IMG/VR virus record: IMGVR_UViG_3300037229_000064
Span: 1-47,165 of that record
Direction: 5' to 3' (one strand)
DNA from: a virus
DNA length: 47,165 nucleotides
This document shows, piece after piece, positions 8,027-17,129 of this stretch. How positions within the stretch are numbered: position 1 is the stretch's first letter; each line of letters begins with the position of its first letter. The position numbers and the translations under genes were made by a program. The notes under the pieces were generated by a model. It was given only the letters and a program-made list of their open reading frames with translations, did not search any database and was not told where the DNA came from.

Positions 8027-9570
8027 GTTTCTACTACCCGCAAGCCGTCGTTCAGCTCCGAATTTACCCGGAAGATTACACGCTCACGAGCGCGGTTGAC
8101 CCGACCAAGTTTACGATCATCAATTGCCAAGCTCGAGATGTCACGGTCAACCGGAACGACTACAAGACCGCGGACACTTTTTCAATCGAGATCGATTACA
8201 AGAACTTCCCTTTTGATCCTCGCATTATCCGCTCGTGCGGCGTGGTGATCTACATGCAGGACATGGGAAAGCTGGGAGACGCGCTCCAGCCAGGTGCCAG
8301 CACAAAGATCAACCCGGACGTGAGCAATGCTGTCTTCCTTGGCTTTGCAGACGAGGAGAACATCGAATTTAACGACACTCGTCGCAGTGTGAAGCTCAAC
8401 GGTCGAGACTCGACTTGTTTGCTGATCGATCAGAAGTACGCTCAGAACAAAACGATCTTCCCGAATCAGACTCTCGACGTTGCAATAAAGACACTCATCT
8501 CTGTAATTCCTGCTCTTGTGGATCTAAAGATCGTGAACAACACCGATAGCCCTAACCGTGACTTCCCCATCCTCTCGAGCTTTTACTTCGGATTCGGAGA
8601 CAAACTTGCCGGTGGAATGAATACGGGCGGTGGTATCCGCGAGAATTACTGGGAGATCATCCAGGAGATGGTGAATCAGTGCGGAATGATCTGCTATATG
8701 GGCATGACCGTGATCAACGCCAAGCTTTACCCGGCCCTGATCATCACGACGCCAAAGAACCAGGCCCAGACGCTCGATCAGTCCACCCTGGGGCAGACCA
8801 CGAAGCCGATCGACGACATCAAGATTATTTACGGCGTCAACGTGAAGAACCTCCAGCTCAAGCGCAAGCTGGGCCGGCTCAAGAACATCAATCTCCAGGT
8901 GCGCGCGCGCGTCGGGAAGCAGGTCCTGATTGCCAAGATCCCCGAGGAGGCGACTGTCGCCTGGGGTACGGCGTTCGGATTCACTCCGACCGCTCCCGGC
9001 GTTAACCCGAACGGCGCGCCCACGAACTTCCCGGCAGTGACGGTCCCGGTGATCAAGCCTGACGGGTCGCTCGACACGACCCAGAACCACGTCGCGCCCT
9101 ACATCACATTTCCGTACCCTGGAAATAAGATCAGCACTCACGAGCAGCTTGTTCAGATCGGACAGACTGCATATGAGCAGTACAGCCTTCAGCAGCTCGA
9201 AGGAAGCTTTGAGACTTTCGAGATGCTTGGCCGCGGGACTACTTCCGACCCAGGGGTGAACAACAAGGCGTCATTCACCACCTACGACTTGACTCAGATC
9301 AAGAAGGGCCAAACGATTTGCCTCGAGATCGACCCTGACGACATGGATGGGATCTCTCGATTTAATACGGTTCAGCAAAAGACCGATTACCTGATCCAGA
9401 AAAACTACGATCCTAAAGTAGCCTCACTGCTCGCGCAGACGATCAACAAGATGTCTCCGCGTTTCCAGATCAAGGACTACTCGATGAACATCAACCAGGA
9501 TAGCGGCTTCAAGTTGAGCGTCCGCTTCCAGAACATCCTGAACCTCACTCAAAAGGGGATCAGCAAATGA
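8023..9570 (+). CDS. Baseplate hub protein (gpD/gp27-like)
   Basis: This 515-residue protein sits between the LysM protein and the spike, where the trimeric hub (Mu gp44, P2 D, T4 gp27) is found. It has the expected beta-rich opening, an NGRDSTCLLIDQ segment near residue 125 followed by a helix and the PALVDLKIV strand (hub proteins carry an SYVD/RDxTxxLID-like segment), and a C-terminal domain of LVQIGQTAYEQYSLQQLEGS type with the G-x-T/G beta ends. It overlaps the LysM gene by ATGA and the spike gene by ATGA. The family is inferred from order and motif. Confidence 0.75.
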   Translation: MSFYYPQAVVQLRIYPEDYTLTSAVDPTKFTIINCQARDVTVNRNDYKTADTFSIEIDYKNFPFDPRIIRSCGVVIYMQDMGKLGDALQPGASTKINPDVSNAVFLGFADEENIEFNDTRRSVKLNGRDSTCLLIDQKYAQNKTIFPNQTLDVAIKTLISVIPALVDLKIVNNTDSPNRDFPILSSFYFGFGDKLAGGMNTGGGIRENYWEIIQEMVNQCGMICYMGMTVINAKLYPALIITTPKNQAQTLDQSTLGQTTKPIDDIKIIYGVNVKNLQLKRKLGRLKNINLQVRARVGKQVLIAKIPEEATVAWGTAFGFTPTAPGVNPNGAPTNFPAVTVPVIKPDGSLDTTQNHVAPYITFPYPGNKISTHEQLVQIGQTAYEQYSLQQLEGSFETFEMLGRGTTSDPGVNNKASFTTYDLTQIKKGQTICLEIDPDDMDGISRFNTVQQKTDYLIQKNYDPKVASLLAQTINKMSPRFQIKDYSMNINQDSGFKLSVRFQNILNLTQKGISK

Positions 9571-10193
9571 ACGACCTGGAGTTTTTGAGGGATCTTTTCA
9601 AAGACCCTCGACTGCACATCGGGATCGGACTCGTCACCGACCTGGGGTTATCCCAGGACGGCTCGATACTGCGCGCCAGCGTAATGCTTCAGCCAGAGAA
9701 TCGTGAGATCGTTGCCGAGGTTACTTTCAGTGACGTGAACTCCGTGACCTTCCCTGAAATCCAGGATCTGGTTCTGGTCCTGTTCGTGGACGGACACCCT
9801 GATGAAGCGTTTGTGGTCGCAAGGATCAACAACTCCGACGAGCCGATTCCGGTCTTCGCCCAGGCCGGTAACACGATGATCGCCCCACGTCAGGGTAAAA
9901 AAGTGGGAATTGGGCGATCGACCGTGACTCCGACCGACCCCATGGTGCTTGGAACCGAGCTCATGAACTACCTGGTAGCCCTGGAGAGCCGGATCGAGGC
10001 GATCATCAACGCCCTGAATACCGTGCCTACGACGATCTGCACGGCCCCAGGCGTGCTGGGCGAGGTCAACCCGGTCCTGGTGACGGATCTGGATACGGTT
10101 CTCTCTGGCCTCCAGAGCGACAAGGCCACTTACTTGACCGCGGCATCGACCAATATTTTGTCGCAAATCGCGTTTACTGAAAGGGGTGTCTGA
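9567..10193 (+). CDS. Baseplate spike / gpV-like OB-fold protein
   Basis: This 208-residue protein follows the hub by an ATGA overlap. Its N-terminal 100 residues look like the OB-fold of Mu gp45 or P2 V, the membrane-piercing spike (VMLQPENREIVAEVTFSD, then PEIQDLVLVLFVDGHPDEAFVVARI). The rest is a helix and a short tail with no obvious beta-helix repeats, so the tip may be provided by another protein such as the 77-residue product next to it. Confidence 0.65.
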   Translation: MNDLEFLRDLFKDPRLHIGIGLVTDLGLSQDGSILRASVMLQPENREIVAEVTFSDVNSVTFPEIQDLVLVLFVDGHPDEAFVVARINNSDEPIPVFAQAGNTMIAPRQGKKVGIGRSTVTPTDPMVLGTELMNYLVALESRIEAIINALNTVPTTICTAPGVLGEVNPVLVTDLDTVLSGLQSDKATYLTAASTNILSQIAFTERGV

Positions 10194-10426
10194 TGGCTAT
10201 GACCGCCGCAGGGATGCAGGCCGCTATCGTAGCGCAGTTGAACACCGAATTCGGTACGCCGGCGGACTCGACGGCCCAATCCAAGTTCGCCTTGGCTGTG
10301 GCGACCGCTGTGGTAGCATATATCCAGGCCAACGCAGTAGTCGCAACCACGGATGTCGGAACGGTCACGAGCGGCGTAGCTTCGGGATCGCCAACGGCAG
10401 GAACAGGGACGGGGACAGTCTCATAA
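10193..10426 (+). CDS. Small baseplate-associated protein
   Basis: This 77-residue product starts at the ATG overlapping the previous stop (TGATG). It has an N-terminal amphipathic helical half (residues 1-45) and a Val, Thr and Gly-rich tail that would suit a spike-tip or beta-structured extension. Small genes of this type (AQLNxxFGTP opening) occur next to phage spike genes, but I do not know a function. The next gene starts at the base after the TAA. Confidence 0.55.
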   Translation: MAMTAAGMQAAIVAQLNTEFGTPADSTAQSKFALAVATAVVAYIQANAVVATTDVGTVTSGVASGSPTAGTGTGTVS

Positions 10427-10825
10427 ATGCCGCTTAACAGCATAGTCGATACTCTCAAGACTGACCTCTCCTTCTTCGCTGACTCCAGCGGGGACATCGG
10501 ATATTTGAACGGTCTCCAGAATCTTCAGCGCGCGCTCTTCCGTCGGCTGGTCACCGTACCCGGAACGCTTGTCCACAAGCCCCAATACGGAATCGGCGTC
10601 GGTCTTTTCCAGAACGCGCCGAACAGTTTTTCGATCCAGCAGAAGCTAGCCGCGCTGATCACGGACCAGTTTCCGCAAGATCCCCGCGTTCAATCCGTTT
10701 CGAGCGTTTCCATCACCTCCGAAGATGGTACTCCCGAAATGACGAAGATCGTGGTTACACTGGTGCCTGTCGGGTACACGGAGCAGCCGATGACCTTCAT
10801 GCCCTTTAGCCGAGGTAATTCATGA
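10427..10825 (+). CDS. Baseplate wedge protein, GPW/gp25-like
   Basis: This 132-residue protein has the gp25/W lysozyme-like fold hallmarks: NLQRALFRRLVTVPGTLVHK then PQYGIGV near residues 43-60, followed by an I(T)DQFPQDPRVQSV helix-turn-strand motif. In T4 and Mu this is the conserved inner wedge protein that triggers sheath contraction. It overlaps the J-like gene by ATGA. Confidence 0.85.
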   Translation: MPLNSIVDTLKTDLSFFADSSGDIGYLNGLQNLQRALFRRLVTVPGTLVHKPQYGIGVGLFQNAPNSFSIQQKLAALITDQFPQDPRVQSVSSVSITSEDGTPEMTKIVVTLVPVGYTEQPMTFMPFSRGNS

Positions 10826-12459
10826 CCCTGCCACTCTCGTCGCAGCAGACCTTCTACAATCTCTTCATCTCGATTTTGCAGGACTATGCTCCGCAGCTCA
10901 CGGATACGCTCGACGGTTCCGACATCGACGCCCTGGCCGGTGTGTGCTCGCTCTTTGGCGTGGAAATTCAGCGTCAGACGATCCTCTACTTCAACAAGAC
11001 ATTCATTGATCTCGCGAACGGACCCGAGATCACGGGCGGTCCGGACGATCTCCAGACGCTCGTCGTTGACCATTACGGCGACGCGTTCGAGCGCCCGGGT
11101 GCAGTGGCCGCGGTGGATACCGTATTCTTTTCTCGCCCCAACAACTCAGCCGGCGCCAAGGTCATTCTCGCTGGGAGCATCGCGGCCACGCAGCCCGACC
11201 CGAACGGCAACGTCCAAACCTACACGACGGACAGCCAGGTCACCCTGACCGCGGCCGGTGTCGTGACGTTCACGATCAGCTCGGCCAGTGTCACGACCGG
11301 AGCCGTCTACCAGGATGCCAACGGGAACAACTACACGGCAACCCAGACCATCAGCTCGCAGACGAGCCTGCAAACGAGCGGGACGACCAATCCGCCGGCG
11401 AGCGGTACCCTGACCAAAATCAGCGGAACCGGCGCAAGCACATTGACCTTTAGTTCGGTGATGGCGCCCGACTGTAGAGTCACCGTGAATGTGGAAGCTG
11501 TAGTTGCTGGTTCTGCCGGCAATGCATCCGCCGGCTCGATCAACGTGATTCAAACCGCGCTTCTAGATTCCTCGATCGTGGTAACGAACGCCGGCAACCA
11601 GACCGGTGAAGACGCCCAGGACGACGCCACTTACCGCGAGACGATACGAAACCTCATAGTTGCCCTCCGTGCCGCGACTGCCGCCGCTATCCAGGCTGCG
11701 GCCCTTGCAGTTCCCGGCGTGGTATCCGCAACGCCGGTGCTCACGGAATCACCGGTTGTTTTCTGGAATCCTGCGACCAACTTGCCACTGAACGCGGAAG
11801 TGGGCGGACTCTACGAATACTTCCTGATCCCGTTTGCCGTTCTCTATGTCGCCCAGGCGGGCGGTCCAGCCTCTGCGGCTCTGGTTGCGGAAGTGCAAGA
11901 AGCCATCGCGCCTTACGAAGCCTTCGGCGTGAACATCACTGTAGCCGCGGCAACCACCGTGAACGTCAACTGGAGCGCCGGACTCACCCTGAACCCGGAA
12001 GGTCCGAACTTCGCGACGTTCTCCTCGAACACGGCTCAGATCGTGGCAACGATGACGAACTACATCGCGACTCTGCCGACCGGGACCAGCTTCATTCGAT
12101 ACGCGGCCGCCTATTACATGCTTACGCAGTACGGGCCTGCCGGTACCAACGACCTGATCGGAAATACGACGTTCACCGTTACCTCGGCGAATGCTACGGC
12201 CGCGGCCGTCTACGAAGACGTGAACGGCCAGCAGTACACGGTTCTGAGTACGATCGCCGGCGGAACGACTCTCTCCACGTCGAGCGGGATGCTGCCTCCG
12301 ACCTCGAGCGGAACCTTGACTAAGGTCAGCGGCACGGGCGACACGACGATCACCTACTCGGGTGTCACCACGACCGCATTTGTGACCTCGGTTCCGACGG
12401 CCGATGTCTCAATCAGTTCGACCGAAAACGCGATTCCTGGAACCATCCAAACGGTGTAA
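10822..12459 (+). CDS. Baseplate J-like wedge protein (Mu gp47-like)
   Basis: This 545-residue protein directly follows the gp25-like gene, as J follows W in P2. The N-terminal 80 residues and the core after about 240 (NQTGEDAQDDATYRETIR; then AAIQAAALAVPGVVSATPV) carry the typical J pattern of G-x-x-x-E-x-D-x-x-Y/F-R-x-R and a helix before PGV. Two inserts of about 70 residues (at roughly residues 140-210 and 445-510) are similar to each other (each has an AVYxDxNGxxYT segment, then SGTLTKxSGTGxxTxTxS), so this phage has duplicated a small beta-rich domain within J. That is unusual. Its role is to connect the wedge to the fibres. Confidence 0.85.
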   Translation: MTLPLSSQQTFYNLFISILQDYAPQLTDTLDGSDIDALAGVCSLFGVEIQRQTILYFNKTFIDLANGPEITGGPDDLQTLVVDHYGDAFERPGAVAAVDTVFFSRPNNSAGAKVILAGSIAATQPDPNGNVQTYTTDSQVTLTAAGVVTFTISSASVTTGAVYQDANGNNYTATQTISSQTSLQTSGTTNPPASGTLTKISGTGASTLTFSSVMAPDCRVTVNVEAVVAGSAGNASAGSINVIQTALLDSSIVVTNAGNQTGEDAQDDATYRETIRNLIVALRAATAAAIQAAALAVPGVVSATPVLTESPVVFWNPATNLPLNAEVGGLYEYFLIPFAVLYVAQAGGPASAALVAEVQEAIAPYEAFGVNITVAAATTVNVNWSAGLTLNPEGPNFATFSSNTAQIVATMTNYIATLPTGTSFIRYAAAYYMLTQYGPAGTNDLIGNTTFTVTSANATAAAVYEDVNGQQYTVLSTIAGGTTLSTSSGMLPPTSSGTLTKVSGTGDTTITYSGVTTTAFVTSVPTADVSISSTENAIPGTIQTV

Positions 12460-12462
12460 TGA

Positions 12463-13143
12463 ATGGCTCAAACCCAAGCACAGTGGTACGCGAAGATCTC
12501 GAAGTGGGTGCCCGCCGGATTCTTTCTGGATCAGGGCGGAACCAACGACGAATCTGAAGCGCTCACGGAAGCAGTCCTGCAAGCGTTTGCCGGGATCTTC
12601 GCTCAGTGCGATCAGGATCTAACGGATCAGCAGGCCGCTACTTTTATTCTCCAGTCAAGCGCGCCGATCATCGACCTCCTGGGCGACGAGCGAAATGTTC
12701 CGCGGCCAGAGGGGTACACCGATGCGGAGTACGCGCCGGTGATTCAAAATTCTCTTTTCCTCAGCGTAGGTTCCGCGCAGCTTGCGGCGAACATCAACGC
12801 GGTGCTTAACAATGGCCCCGTGTTCATGATCAACAACCAGGAGTACGGATATTTTGACGATGCGGACGTGTCGGAAACTCCGGGCTTTCCCTATTATGAC
12901 GACTACTATACTATTTGGCTTGACCTGCGTAAGTGGTACAATTGGTGGACCTGCATCATTCCGGTTCAGACCGGAGGAAACCTGGCTTCGATCATGACCG
13001 CGATCGTGACCGCGATTCAAAATAACATGGCCCTAGGCACCACTTACGATATCCGAATGCACGTCCAGACCAACATCACTGACGAATCAGGAAATCAGAT
13101 GACGGACGAATCAGGAAATACCCTCATTGGAGAACAGACGTAA
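12463..13143 (+). CDS. Tail protein I-like / wedge tip protein
   Basis: This 226-residue protein follows J and precedes the fibres, the place of P2 I or Mu gp48, which attaches fibres. The first 65 residues are helical with Trp (QWYAKISKWVPAGFF). The centre has PIIDLLGDERNVPRPEG and the C-terminus ends in two repeats of TDESGN (residues about 204-220), a short tail reminiscent of adhesive repeats. It overlaps the next gene by TAATG. The assignment is by position and shape. Confidence 0.6.
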   Translation: MAQTQAQWYAKISKWVPAGFFLDQGGTNDESEALTEAVLQAFAGIFAQCDQDLTDQQAATFILQSSAPIIDLLGDERNVPRPEGYTDAEYAPVIQNSLFLSVGSAQLAANINAVLNNGPVFMINNQEYGYFDDADVSETPGFPYYDDYYTIWLDLRKWYNWWTCIIPVQTGGNLASIMTAIVTAIQNNMALGTTYDIRMHVQTNITDESGNQMTDESGNTLIGEQT

Positions 13144-14156
13144 TGTTTAAGAAACTTTTAATCGGCTTCTTCATGTTCTTGTCGGCGGACGCGTTCGCCA
13201 CGGGGACCACCAAGATCTCGCAGTTTCCGATCGGGACCGCCTCCGCGTGTAACGCAAACGACGCGTTCGCTTATTTCAGTTACGGTAATTCGACGGACCA
13301 GACGATTATCGAAAGTGACCTTCCGAATCTGCCGTCACTTCAAGCGACGTTCCTGACCAAATCGAGCGCGGCTTCGACTTATCTGACCCAATCGAGCGCA
13401 TCGTCTACCTACCTGACTCAGTCGAGCGCTGCCTCGACCTATGAGACGCAGACCGCGGCTTCCGCGCTTGCCCCGAAGGCAAGTCCGACGTTTACTGGCA
13501 CGGTTACCGCGCCGGCTCTCACTCTTTCGACCACCCCCCTGGCAGTAGGATCAGGCGGCGTCGGCGCGGCAACACTTCCGTCGGCCAATCTTCTCCTCGG
13601 GAATGGGACAAGCGCTGTAACGGGCCTCCCCCCTGGAGGGAGCGGGAACATCCCGACCTCAAACGGCTCCACCTGGACGAGCGCAGCTCCTGCTCAGCAG
13701 GTTCCGTCTGGTACAGTTATAATGTTCGCTGGAACGAGCTGTCCAACGGCTTACCTGGCGACTGACGGAACTCTTTATTCAACCACTACCTACGCCACTC
13801 TATATGCAGCCATTGGAACTACCTACGGCAGCGGTTCTGGTACCTTTGGAGTACCGAACACCAAAGGCGTTTTCATCCGTGGCGCTGGATCTCAGACTAT
13901 CGGTGGCATCTCCTATTCAGGTACGCAGGGCACCACTCAGGGCGACCAGATGCAGGGTCATTTACATCAACAAACAACGGGAGGTACAGGTGGGAGTCTA
14001 ACCCAGACCTCAAATTTCACAACGGGGAACTCCGGTCAGACGGCTACCTCCTCCAACACTACCGGACCCGTCAGTGATGGAACGAACGGAACGCCGCGCA
14101 CGGGGACGCAGACCTACCCAGCAAACATAACTTTGCTCTACTGCATAAAAACCTGA
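13143..14156 (+). CDS. Tail fibre with signal peptide and tail-collar domain
   Basis: This 337-residue protein begins with a Sec signal peptide (residues 1-19, ending AFA). Next come three decapeptide-like repeats of SSAASTYLTQ type (about residues 76-105), a coiled or triple-stranded stalk, and a C-terminal phage tail collar domain (Pfam 07484 type) starting near PSGTVIMFAGTSCPTAYL and including GTFGVPNTKGVFIRGAG and a GDQMQGHLHQ segment with the HxH metal-binding motif typical of collar/receptor-binding tips. A receptor-binding fibre is likely. The signal peptide is again unexpected for a virion protein. It overlaps the previous stop as TAATG. Confidence 0.85.
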   Translation: MFKKLLIGFFMFLSADAFATGTTKISQFPIGTASACNANDAFAYFSYGNSTDQTIIESDLPNLPSLQATFLTKSSAASTYLTQSSASSTYLTQSSAASTYETQTAASALAPKASPTFTGTVTAPALTLSTTPLAVGSGGVGAATLPSANLLLGNGTSAVTGLPPGGSGNIPTSNGSTWTSAAPAQQVPSGTVIMFAGTSCPTAYLATDGTLYSTTTYATLYAAIGTTYGSGSGTFGVPNTKGVFIRGAGSQTIGGISYSGTQGTTQGDQMQGHLHQQTTGGTGGSLTQTSNFTTGNSGQTATSSNTTGPVSDGTNGTPRTGTQTYPANITLLYCIKT

Positions 14157-14166
14157 AGGGGAACCG

Positions 14167-15045
14167 ATGAGACAGGTCTACATCAATCAGTACGAGAAGG
14201 TTGGATCGAACGACATCAACAGCTTGCAGTTAGCTGTTCATAAATCTTTGTTCGACGACACACTCTACCCTTTTCTCCAAAAGCAGAACGGCGTACTGGC
14301 CGCCTCATTCGCCCCGACTTACGTCAGCGCCCTGGCCGGCTCTCTCGCTGCCGGTACCGGCTTTTTCTACGATTCGACCCAGACCGGACTCAACCCGAAC
14401 TACCGAATGATCAACGCGCAGAGCTCTATTGCTCTCGCATTTGCCGCGGCGAACACCTCAGACCGTATCGACCTGGTATGCTTGGCGCCGAATTTCGCCG
14501 TGCAGTCCACGGCGAGCCGTTACGTCAAGACAGGCGGAACCGGCCCCATCACTTTGCAAACCGTAAACAAGATTTACCAAGACACCTACACGCTCGACAT
14601 CGTGGCTGGCACCCCTGGTGTTTCCCCGTCGGCCCCGGCTCTACCCTCGGGGTATCTGGCGATTGCCCAGGCCTATATCCACGCCAACACGGGAATGGCG
14701 AGCCAGGCCGACATAACGGACTTGCGGAACCAACTTTCACAGGCATCAAGCAGCGTCGGACTTGTTATTTCAGGGACGACCACGATCAACTCGCAGGTCA
14801 ATCTCCTTTTCTGCAATACCGCAAGCGCTGCATTCCCAGAAGCCTTGCCTGCGTCGGCATCTTTTCCATCGAGACGAATCACCTTCGTCAATACTGGGAT
14901 AGGATCAGGGAACAATGTGACCATAGGAGTCGCAACGGGCGACTATCTTCACGGAACATTAAACGGAACTTATGCACTTACGCCGGGCGATTCGATCACT
15001 TTCGCCTCGGACGGGAATGGGAACTGGTACCAAATCCATGATTAA
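14167..15045 (+). CDS. Tail-fibre or short-fibre protein
   Basis: This 292-residue protein has an N-terminal helical part (residues 1-40), then GSLAAGTGFFYDS near 58 and a DLRNQ coil around 185. The C-terminal portion is beta-rich and ends NGNWYQIHD, a pattern common at fibre tips. There is no signal peptide, in contrast to the genes either side. A GGGG Shine-Dalgarno precedes the ATG. The stop overlaps the next gene's start. Short side fibre or baseplate adaptor is likely. Confidence 0.6.
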   Translation: MRQVYINQYEKVGSNDINSLQLAVHKSLFDDTLYPFLQKQNGVLAASFAPTYVSALAGSLAAGTGFFYDSTQTGLNPNYRMINAQSSIALAFAAANTSDRIDLVCLAPNFAVQSTASRYVKTGGTGPITLQTVNKIYQDTYTLDIVAGTPGVSPSAPALPSGYLAIAQAYIHANTGMASQADITDLRNQLSQASSSVGLVISGTTTINSQVNLLFCNTASAAFPEALPASASFPSRRITFVNTGIGSGNNVTIGVATGDYLHGTLNGTYALTPGDSITFASDGNGNWYQIHD

Positions 15046-15841
15046 GCTCATCGCACTTTGTCTTCTTTTCTCTGTCTCCGCTTTCGCGCGAACCGCGAAT
15101 CAAGTCTGGATTATGCCCCCTAGCGGGAATCTCCCGAATTGGGGACAGGTATTGCTTACCTCAAACGCCGCGGTTACGGGCGAATCGGCTGGCGCCTGTT
15201 ACGCGACGAGTACGACCTCGGGGCTTTCGTTTGGGGCCTTGCCCAATAGCGACGGCGGAACTGGCGTTAACTCGAGCAGCTCGACCGGGATTCCACACGT
15301 CGCGTCCGGCACCTGGACCTTCTCATCTGTGGTCAGTGCGGATATTGCCTCCGCTACGGTGACGGGATCGAATATCGCATCGGCGACCATTACAGGGTCA
15401 AATATAGCGAGTCAAACAATTACCCAAGGATTACTTGCGGCACGGGCTACCGGAACCAGTGTTGCTGCCGGTGGAGTAGGGACATCAGGGAACATCACCA
15501 CAGCGACCACTTCGGCTACTAGCTTTTCTGAACTCACTGGAGACGTTCCTGTCACCATTGTTACGACAGGGCGGCCGGTAATGATTTTGATCCAGTTTAT
15601 AAGCACTTCAGGGAGTATCAACGTTAGTGGAGGATTTGGATTTATTCAAATTTATAGAGGCGCAAGCGCTACAGGTCTGATTACCGGGGTAACCTCTTCT
15701 TCTGCTCCTACTGTTTCGCCTATTGTTGGAGTAGACTTTCCTTCTGCGGGTACTTACACATACAAAATTTATGGACAAACAAACAGCGGGTCTAACACTC
15801 TTTCGTTAAATGAATTTGAATTGGTTGTATTTGAACTTTAA
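15038..15841 (+). CDS. Fibre-like protein with Sec signal peptide
   Basis: I start this at ATG 15038, giving 267 residues that open with a signal peptide (MIKLIALCLLFSVSAFA, cleavage after about 17). An in-frame upstream start at 14972 would bury the signal peptide and lie inside the previous gene. The middle has a NSDGGTGVNSSSSTG segment and three near repeats of the form ASATVTGSNI, typical of triple-stranded stalks. The C-terminal 90 residues are beta-rich. It is the fifth signal-peptide protein of the tail region. Confidence 0.7.
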   Translation: MIKLIALCLLFSVSAFARTANQVWIMPPSGNLPNWGQVLLTSNAAVTGESAGACYATSTTSGLSFGALPNSDGGTGVNSSSSTGIPHVASGTWTFSSVVSADIASATVTGSNIASATITGSNIASQTITQGLLAARATGTSVAAGGVGTSGNITTATTSATSFSELTGDVPVTIVTTGRPVMILIQFISTSGSINVSGGFGFIQIYRGASATGLITGVTSSSAPTVSPIVGVDFPSAGTYTYKIYGQTNSGSNTLSLNEFELVVFEL

Positions 15842-15855
15842 AGGAGGGTCCAAGG

Positions 15856-16086
15856 ATGGAACCTGTTGAAGTCAGACTTGCAAGAATCGAAGAAGGAATT
15901 GTGAGCGTTCACGGAAAACTGGACGCCTATCATCTTGCTGCGGCGGCAAGGATCACTCCTCTCGAGGTCGAGCAAAGGGCTCAGGGCACTAGGCTCACTA
16001 TTCTTGACCGTGACAAATGGTGGCTTTTCAGTTTGGCCGGCGCGGCTTTCACGACCGGACTTTACGCTCTTTTCGGGGCTCACTAA
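15856..16086 (+). CDS. Holin candidate (XhlA-like)
   Basis: This 76-residue protein has a short N-terminal coiled-coil-like part, a central RLTILDRDKWWL segment and one C-terminal transmembrane helix (about residues 54-73). That arrangement resembles XhlA-type holin partners. AAGGAGG lies eight bases upstream. It is followed by the glycosyltransferase and the muramidase-like gene, so lysis is the obvious context. It could instead be an anchor protein. Confidence 0.6.
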   Translation: MEPVEVRLARIEEGIVSVHGKLDAYHLAAAARITPLEVEQRAQGTRLTILDRDKWWLFSLAGAAFTTGLYALFGAH

Positions 16087-16112
16087 CCCAACGCGCTCAG
16101 GAGGCGCATCAC

Positions 16113-17129
16113 ATGGCTAGCAGCACGGTTCAGGTAGCGCTTCGGCGAGCAGACGAAATGGAACGCCTCACTGAAGAGGCGCAGGTCGTTCTTCCGGCAG
16201 TACGTCTTCCCTCCTTTCGAACCGCGCTGGCGATCCAAGACGGCGTTCAAAATAAAATAATGATCCGCACGGCCAACGGCCTGGGAGATGTGGTGTGCGC
16301 CGAGCCCATGATTCGCTGGGCGATCGAGACGTTCAAGGGCTGCGAGTTCTACGTTTTTACGAACTTCCCGCAGCTCTTCTCGCACCTGGACATCAAGCAG
16401 ATCTTCAGCGACTTCGAAAATCAACCCAAGTGGACGGACTACCTGTGCTTTGAAACGATCAAGCCCACGGACGACATCCAGTGGGAATTCATGTCCCACA
16501 TGATCATCAATTGCGTGGACTTCCCCTCGCTGTGTGCTTTCCGGTGTCAGATTCCGAATAAGTACAAGCAGCCCAAGCTTCCCATGGCTCCCTGGACTCG
16601 AGAAGAAAAATTGAGCGGCGTGGTGCTCCATCCAGGCAAGACCTGGCAATCCCGCACGCTCCCGGCCTGGTGGTGGAATGACGTGATCTCCCACTTACTG
16701 GGTTTCGGTATCTGCCCGACCATCATCGGGAAGAACGGCGGGGAAACGGGGACCGTCGGAATCGACGCGACCCAGTGCCTCGACTTGCGCGACAAGCTCA
16801 GCTTGCTCGAGCTATCGACGCTTCTCCAGATGAAGACGCGCGTGCTCCTGACGAACGACTCGAGCCCGCTCCATATCGCAGCCGCTGGGGATGCATTCAT
16901 TGGGTACGTCTCGACCGTGAAGCACCCTGACTACATTACGCACTGGCGCAACGGCAAGTACGGCTGGCGGATGCAGAACCATAGCCGCGGCGGACTCTGG
17001 GACATCATCGACTACTGCCCGAACAAGGACCAGGAGCTTCGCGCGGACAACGTGGACCCTAAGCTTCTCGAGTCGTGGCTGCCGAATCCGAAAGACTACG
17101 CCCAGTGGGCGCTGGAGAGGAATGATTGA
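16113..17129 (+). CDS. GT9 (heptosyltransferase)-like glycosyltransferase
   Basis: I start at ATG 16113, which a CAGGAGG site precedes; a longer in-frame reading from 16017 lies inside the holin gene. The 338-residue product has IRTANGLGDVVCAEP near residue 50, like the N-terminal Rossmann opening of GT9, GVVLHPGKTWQSRTLP in the middle, and TNDSSPLHIAAA at residues 247-258, the donor-binding motif of ADP-heptose:LPS heptosyltransferases. The role may be to alter host LPS (superinfection exclusion) or glycosylate virion proteins. It ends in a TGATG overlap with the next gene. Confidence 0.75.
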   Translation: MASSTVQVALRRADEMERLTEEAQVVLPAVRLPSFRTALAIQDGVQNKIMIRTANGLGDVVCAEPMIRWAIETFKGCEFYVFTNFPQLFSHLDIKQIFSDFENQPKWTDYLCFETIKPTDDIQWEFMSHMIINCVDFPSLCAFRCQIPNKYKQPKLPMAPWTREEKLSGVVLHPGKTWQSRTLPAWWWNDVISHLLGFGICPTIIGKNGGETGTVGIDATQCLDLRDKLSLLELSTLLQMKTRVLLTNDSSPLHIAAAGDAFIGYVSTVKHPDYITHWRNGKYGWRMQNHSRGGLWDIIDYCPNKDQELRADNVDPKLLESWLPNPKDYAQWALERND

